Positions 7,480 through 10,498 of a stretch of 10,498 bases of DNA are shown in pieces; within the stretch, counting starts at the first letter, position 1; each line of letters opens with the position of its first letter. The DNA comes from Synergistaceae bacterium. GTDB lineage: Bacteria > Synergistota > Synergistia > Synergistales > Aminobacteriaceae. The DNA lies in the NCBI GenBank assembly GCA_012523155.1, contig JAAYJB010000070.1:1-10498 (forward strand). Reading direction: 5' to 3'. A model generated the notes under the pieces. The model worked only from the letters and a program-made list of their open reading frames with translations, had not been told where the DNA came from and did no database searches. The translations under genes and the position numbers were made by a program.

Positions 7480-7487
7480 CACCCCCT
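7480..7487 (-). promoter_or_regulatory. porB ribosome binding site overlapping the porA stop codon
   Basis: The minus strand reads TAGGGGGTG: the porA stop TAG (7486-7488) supplies the first bases of an extended Shine-Dalgarno element. It lies 6 bases before the porB ATG at 7473. This couples the end of porA to porB initiation and decides the porB start. Confidence 0.75.
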
Positions 7488-8652
7488 ATTCCAGAAGGCC
7501 GATGTAGCGTTCTTCGGCCCTGATATTTCCCTTTTGAAGATCGGCGAAGATTTCCATTGCGTGCTGCGGGAAAAAGTCCCGCCCGCCAAGCCCATAGACG
7601 CAGGACTGCAGGGGAACGTGCGCTCCGGCATCGTACAGTGCGCTCTTTACCTCTGCGGAAAGGGGCGCAGTCCCGCCTATGCTCAGCGCACGGTCAAGAA
7701 CGGCGACGGCTTTTGCTTTCCCGAGGACTTCAGCGACATCTGCCGCCGGGAAGGGACGGAACATGCGGATTCTCAGGCAGCCTGCTTTTACGCCTTTTTC
7801 ACGCAGCTCGTCCACGACGTCCTTCACTACACCTGAAGCCGATGACATAACGACCACGATAAAATCGGCATCGTCTGTACGGTATTTGTCGAGCTTCGGG
7901 TAAAACCGGCCGGAAACCGATTCGTAATCCCTGGCAACCGAATCATAATGCTTCAGCACGTTCCTGTGTGCCTCGACTTGCTGCCGCTTGATCTCGAAAT
8001 AATACTCGGACATGGCGAAGGACCCGTACGTGACTGGGTTGTCCACGTCAAGAAGCGGAAGGTCCGCGTCACGTTCGCCGACAAATGATTTCACTGTTTC
8101 ATCGTCGAGCATGGATACCGCCTCAAAGCTGTGGCTCGTTATGAAACCGTCCTGACAGACGAAAACAGGGGACAGGATATCCTTGTGTTCCGCAAGGCGA
8201 ACAGCCAGTATTGCGGAATCGTATGCCTCCTGTGCGTCCTCGCAGTACAGGTGGACCCATCCGGCATCCCGTTCTCCCATGCTGTCGCTGTGGTCGCAGT
8301 GGATATTGATTGGAGCCCCAAGGCTCCTGTTCACCAGGCCGAACACAATGGGATTCCGGAAGAACGCCGCGATAGGGAATATCTCGTGCATGAGCGCCAC
8401 GCCGTTTGCGCTCGACGCCGTCATCACCCGTGCTCCAGCCGCAGCTGCGGTAACGCATGCGGTTATGGCGGAATGTTCGCTTTCAACCGTTACAAAATTT
8501 GTGTCCACTTTCCCGTTTGCTACGAATTCTGCAAACTTCATGGGGATATCTGTTGACGGGGTTATGGGGTAGGCGGCAACGACATCGGGATTGATCTGCC
8601 TCATCGCCTCGGCAAACGCCCAGTTTCCGGAAATAATTTCTCTGCGGGGCAT
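7486..8652 (-). CDS. porA: Pyruvate/2-ketoisovalerate:ferredoxin oxidoreductase, alpha subunit
   Basis: 388 residues, the usual size. PorA carries the pyrimidine-binding half of the TPP site and the transketolase-C-like domain. Numbering from the chosen start, the family's YPITPST is at 28-34 and VESEHSA at 56-62, with a conserved acidic residue near the cofactor. A second domain begins near 263 (DFIVVVMSSA) and includes RMFRPFP (296-302), DRALS.GG..PL and the terminal YGLGGRD. The start at 8652 was chosen because AAGGAGG (8662-8668) lies 9 bases upstream. An ATG at 8661 would touch the binding site with no spacer. It begins 16 bases after porD and is followed by porB after 12 bases. No frameshift or missing motif is seen. 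Confidence 0.93.
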   Translation of the reverse strand: MPRREIISGNWAFAEAMRQINPDVVAAYPITPSTDIPMKFAEFVANGKVDTNFVTVESEHSAITACVTAAAAGARVMTASSANGVALMHEIFPIAAFFRNPIVFGLVNRSLGAPINIHCDHSDSMGERDAGWVHLYCEDAQEAYDSAILAVRLAEHKDILSPVFVCQDGFITSHSFEAVSMLDDETVKSFVGERDADLPLLDVDNPVTYGSFAMSEYYFEIKRQQVEAHRNVLKHYDSVARDYESVSGRFYPKLDKYRTDDADFIVVVMSSASGVVKDVVDELREKGVKAGCLRIRMFRPFPAADVAEVLGKAKAVAVLDRALSIGGTAPLSAEVKSALYDAGAHVPLQSCVYGLGGRDFFPQHAMEIFADLQKGNIRAEERYIGLLE

Positions 8653-8661
8653 AGTCTGCAT

Positions 8662-8668
8662 CCTCCTT
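8662..8668 (-). promoter_or_regulatory. porA ribosome binding site, decides the start
   Basis: The minus strand reads AAGGAGG directly before ATGCAGACTATG. The first ATG (8659-8661) has no spacer at all. The second, in-frame ATG (8650-8652) has the normal 9-base spacing and is the likely start. Confidence 0.75.
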
Positions 8669-9004
8669 CTACCGGCTGCCCGAGTCTGACGGGAAGTCAG
8701 CTTCCGGCTTCATCTCGATGGCATCCTTGGGGCAGACGTGAGCGCAGATACCGCACCCCTTACAGAAGAAGAGATCGATACCTGACACCTTTCCGTTTTC
8801 ATCCGTAAGTATCGCCCTGTCCGGGCACTGGTTCCAGCAGAGAAGACAGGAAATACATTTCTCGCTGTCCCATACAGGACGAATGCTCCGCCACTGGCCT
8901 GTCTCCACAGCTTCTGCAGAGGCGCCGAAGGCAACCCCCGCCATTGGAACATCCTGCCACTTTTTCGGCCGGGCCATCTCGGCACTGTTCATTTCCTTCT
9001 TCAT
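8669..9004 (-). CDS. porD: Pyruvate/2-ketoisovalerate:ferredoxin oxidoreductase, delta (2[4Fe-4S] ferredoxin) subunit
   Basis: 111 residues. It passes electrons from the beta-subunit cluster to soluble ferredoxin. Two complete cluster motifs are visible: C50-x2-C53-x2-C56-x3-C60-P and C81-x2-C84-x2-C87-x3-C91-P, each followed by a D.A-type turn. The roughly 45-residue lead-in containing TGQWRS.RPVWD before the first cysteine is the standard PorD/VorD N-terminus and separates it from a free ferredoxin. The ATG shares bases with the porG stop (ATGA, 4-base overlap), and GAGGAGGTG at 9013-9021 is 8 bases upstream inside porG, so translation should be coupled to porG. A second ATG four codons in is possible but less well placed. 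Confidence 0.95.
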   Translation of the reverse strand: MKKEMNSAEMARPKKWQDVPMAGVAFGASAEAVETGQWRSIRPVWDSEKCISCLLCWNQCPDRAILTDENGKVSGIDLFFCKGCGICAHVCPKDAIEMKPEADFPSDSGSR

Positions 9005-9582
9005 CCGATCAGCACCTCCTCGTAGCCCCGCTTGATTGCCCGCTTGTTTGCCTCGAGTATCTTTTCCGGAAGGTTTTTCATCTTGCGGGAAAAATGTTCC
9101 ACGAACGACTCGATGGGAACCTCGCTGAATACATGGGCAAACGTTCCGAGCATAGGAGCGTTCGGCCTGTTCTGCCCAAATTCCTCCAGGGTTATTTTTG
9201 TCGCGTCAATGGTTATCACCCTGGCTCCCTGTGGAAGGCCGAGTTTGGATTTCACTGCCTCGGGTGATTCGGGCGTGTTGATGAGATACACCGTATTTTC
9301 GGTGCATCCCTCCGATGGACGAACCGCCTCAAGGAGCGTCGGATCGATAATGGCCACCACATCAGGGTTCTGAACACCGCACCTCTTGCGTATCGGACCA
9401 TCGGATACGCGGTTGAAGGCCTTCATCGGCGCGCCCTGTCTCTCGGCCCCATACTCCGGGAACGACTGCACAAACTTCCCTGCCTCGAACATTACTTCCG
9501 CCAGAACGGCGGAACCTGTCTTTGCCCCCTGTCCGCCCCGGCCATGCCACCGTATTTCAGTTGTTCGGGAAATGATGCTCAT
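9001..9582 (-). CDS. porG: Pyruvate/2-ketoisovalerate:ferredoxin oxidoreductase, gamma subunit
   Basis: 193 residues, normal for PorG/VorC. The gamma subunit is the domain associated with CoA-dependent steps and assembly of the four-subunit enzyme. Clear family motifs are IRWHGRGGQGA (10-20), FPEYGAERQGAP (41-52), a parallel-sheet core with NPDVVAIIDPTLL (72-84), and PNAPMLG (140-146). It is the first gene of the operon and overlaps porD by 4 bases. The only ordinary start codon in frame is the ATG at 9580-9582, because an in-frame TGA lies 9 bases upstream. Its purine-rich AAAGGAG (9583-9589) abuts the ATG with no spacer, which is unusual. Confidence 0.94.
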   Translation of the reverse strand: MSIISRTTEIRWHGRGGQGAKTGSAVLAEVMFEAGKFVQSFPEYGAERQGAPMKAFNRVSDGPIRKRCGVQNPDVVAIIDPTLLEAVRPSEGCTENTVYLINTPESPEAVKSKLGLPQGARVITIDATKITLEEFGQNRPNAPMLGTFAHVFSEVPIESFVEHFSRKMKNLPEKILEANKRAIKRGYEEVLIG

Positions 9583-9745
9583 CTCCTTTCATAAGGATTG
9601 TATTGAGGAAAAAGCGAGTAAAACATGAACGTAAATATAATTTTCAAACCAATAATACTCTACAGTTCGCCGAATGAAAAGATGCAAAAGCAAAAAACAG
9701 CACGTCCGGCGGGAAAAAATCATTGTATTGAACTGAGAGCTGCCT

Positions 9746-9800
9746 TTATGCGCGTTAAGTTATGCAGTCGCAGGGAATCGCTATTGACCTTATGCGTTAA
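9746..9800 (+). repeat. TTATGC repeats in and upstream of the parA promoter, possible operator
   Basis: TTATGC occurs at 9746-9751, 9760-9765 and 9790-9795. The outer two are extended: TTATGCGCGTTAA (9746-9758) and TTATGCGTTAA (9790-9800), alike apart from a CG insertion. The last copy fills the start of the spacer between -35 and -10, where a bound protein would block RNA polymerase. An operator role is inference only. Confidence 0.4.
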
Positions 9801-9812
9801 TATTGATACAAT
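9784..9812 (+). promoter_or_regulatory. sigma70-type promoter of parA
   Basis: TTGACC (9784-9789, 5 of 6 consensus positions) and TACAAT (9807-9812, 5 of 6) are separated by exactly 17 bases. Transcription would start near 9819, giving a leader of about 24 bases that includes the ribosome binding site GGAGGT (9831-9836), 6 bases before the ATG. Confidence 0.82.
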
Positions 9813-9842
9813 TTTCTAACTCCAATGAACGGAGGTACGATC

Positions 9843-10498
9843 ATGCCCGCTGTAACGATCACCGTAGCGAACCAGAAGGGCGGCGTCGGAAAAACAACGG
9901 TCATCACTAATATTGCAGGAGTCATGGCTCACAAGGGGCATCGCGTGCTTGTAGTGGACGCTGACCCCCAGTGCAATGCAACTCTTTTCTTTACAGACCC
10001 CAATGAAACTATCCCCCCTTCAAAAACGATCGCGGCCATTTACGGAGAAAAAACCGATGTAAACGCCGAACTTATCATCCCTACGCGATTCAAAACCCTC
10101 GACCTGATACCCGGAGGCTTCACCCTTGCAGGCAATGTAGCCGACGTCGCACAGAGATTCGACGCCGGAAGAAGGCTCCAGGGATACCTAAGAAAAAAAA
10201 AGGAAGGCTATGACTTCATTTTCATTGACTGTCCGCCGGATATCGGCATCTACACACTGAATGCTTTTGTCGCTTCGGACTTTGTCATTGTGCCCATCCA
10301 GCCCGAGCGCCTGGCGCTCGAAGGATTCAGCCAGCTCCAGGAAAAAATCGAAATGATCCAGTCCTTCGGAGAAAAGATCCGGCTTTTCGGCGTTATTACT
10401 ACCATGCTCGACGAGCGGACGCTGTCGCAGCGTGACTGGTTTACCCAGATACAGACCGCTTTCGAGGACATTCACCTGGGTATTTTCCACAGGGCGAC
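9843..10498 (+). CDS. parA: ParA/Soj-family ATPase, 3' end outside the window
   Basis: The frame is open from ATG 9843 to the window edge, giving 218 residues without a stop. It is a deviant-Walker ATPase of the chromosome/plasmid partition family, which binds DNA nonspecifically as an ATP dimer and is released by a ParB partner. Motifs seen: deviant Walker A K12-GGVG-K17-T-T, the second box VVDADPQCN (37-45) and Walker B FIFIDCPP with D129. Residues begin with the family's TITVANQKGG and have no N-terminal helix-turn-helix extension, as in chromosomal Soj and the small plasmid type Ib ParA. GGAGGT is 6 bases upstream and a good promoter precedes it. Whether parB follows cannot be seen. Without it, a MinD-like or other positioning role for this orphan location stays possible. 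Confidence 0.93.
   Translation, partial: MPAVTITVANQKGGVGKTTVITNIAGVMAHKGHRVLVVDADPQCNATLFFTDPNETIPPSKTIAAIYGEKTDVNAELIIPTRFKTLDLIPGGFTLAGNVADVAQRFDAGRRLQGYLRKKKEGYDFIFIDCPPDIGIYTLNAFVASDFVIVPIQPERLALEGFSQLQEKIEMIQSFGEKIRLFGVITTMLDERTLSQRDWFTQIQTAFEDIHLGIFHRA

Larger units (their letters stand above)
9583..9842. other. Divergent intergenic region between porG and parA
   Basis: 260 bases, distinctly AT-rich, with no credible gene. It contains the parA promoter (listed separately) and must contain the por promoter. On the minus strand, TTTTCA-17-TATTAT (-10 near 9656) is possible but too weak to call. ATTGTATTGA occurs twice in direct orientation, at 9597-9606 and 9722-9731, and TTATGC three times between 9746 and 9795. 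Confidence 0.6.

Noticed and set aside
8131..8556. 141-codon frame opposite porA, and similar long frames opposite porB
   Set aside because: Antisense shadows of strongly conserved enzyme genes; the proteins are low in pattern and rich in C/R/H.
9560..9595. 11-codon frame starting ATGAAAGG before and overlapping the porG start, possible leader peptide
   Set aside because: It has no binding site of its own, and no regulatory codon run or alternative hairpins are seen.
9625..9819. 64-codon plus-strand open frame between porG and parA
   Set aside because: No ribosome binding site, odd composition rich in K/R/C, and it overlaps the parA promoter; most likely chance in an intergenic region.
1..10498. 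CRISPR array, insertion sequence, tRNA or attachment site
   Set aside because: No regularly spaced repeats, no transposase motifs, no terminal inverted repeats and no tRNA-like cloverleaf were seen.

Overview
The window looks like ordinary chromosome of a free-living, probably strictly anaerobic bacterium of intermediate GC content. The anaerobic signal is a complete four-subunit 2-oxoacid:ferredoxin oxidoreductase operon. Its G-D-A-B order, together with a molybdopterin/TOBE-type protein and a tartronate-semialdehyde-reductase homologue, would suit an amino-acid- or organic-acid-fermenting lineage such as Synergistota. That placement is an impression from gene content, not something the sequence proves. 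There are no tRNA, rRNA, IS, phage or CRISPR features.

Layout. Bases 1-72 are the last codons of a plus-strand TOBE/Mop-type protein, closed by a strong bidirectional terminator (103-147). It is shared with a convergent minus-strand gene (163-2199) for an exported serine beta-lactamase/DD-peptidase-like protein with a long unrecognised C-terminal region. A 290-base divergent intergenic region follows. Then comes the most unusual gene of the window (2490-5462, plus): a 990-residue protein with a cytoplasmic P-loop GTPase-like domain, one membrane span, about 600 residues of helical extracytoplasmic sequence containing a tandem 115-residue repeat, and a C-terminal domain that reads like a C2 fold. 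It ends convergently against garR at a hairpin that runs into the garR stop codon.

Minus-strand metabolic block. From right to left: porG (gamma), porD (delta, 2x[4Fe-4S] ferredoxin), porA (alpha) and porB (beta, TPP plus [4Fe-4S]). They are tightly packed (4-base overlap, then 16- and 12-base gaps) and should form one transcript and one enzyme that oxidatively decarboxylates pyruvate or a branched-chain 2-oxoacid to acyl-CoA while reducing ferredoxin. A hairpin with a short T-run separates porB from garR, a GarR-type reductase that has no obvious promoter of its own and may depend on readthrough.

Right end. A 260-base divergent intergenic region carries a good sigma70-type promoter reading into a parA-family ATPase gene that runs off the window. 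A repeated TTATGC element lies in and just upstream of that promoter. Start codons of porA, porB and the serine hydrolase were set by ribosome-binding-site position and are shorter than the longest possible reading frames.
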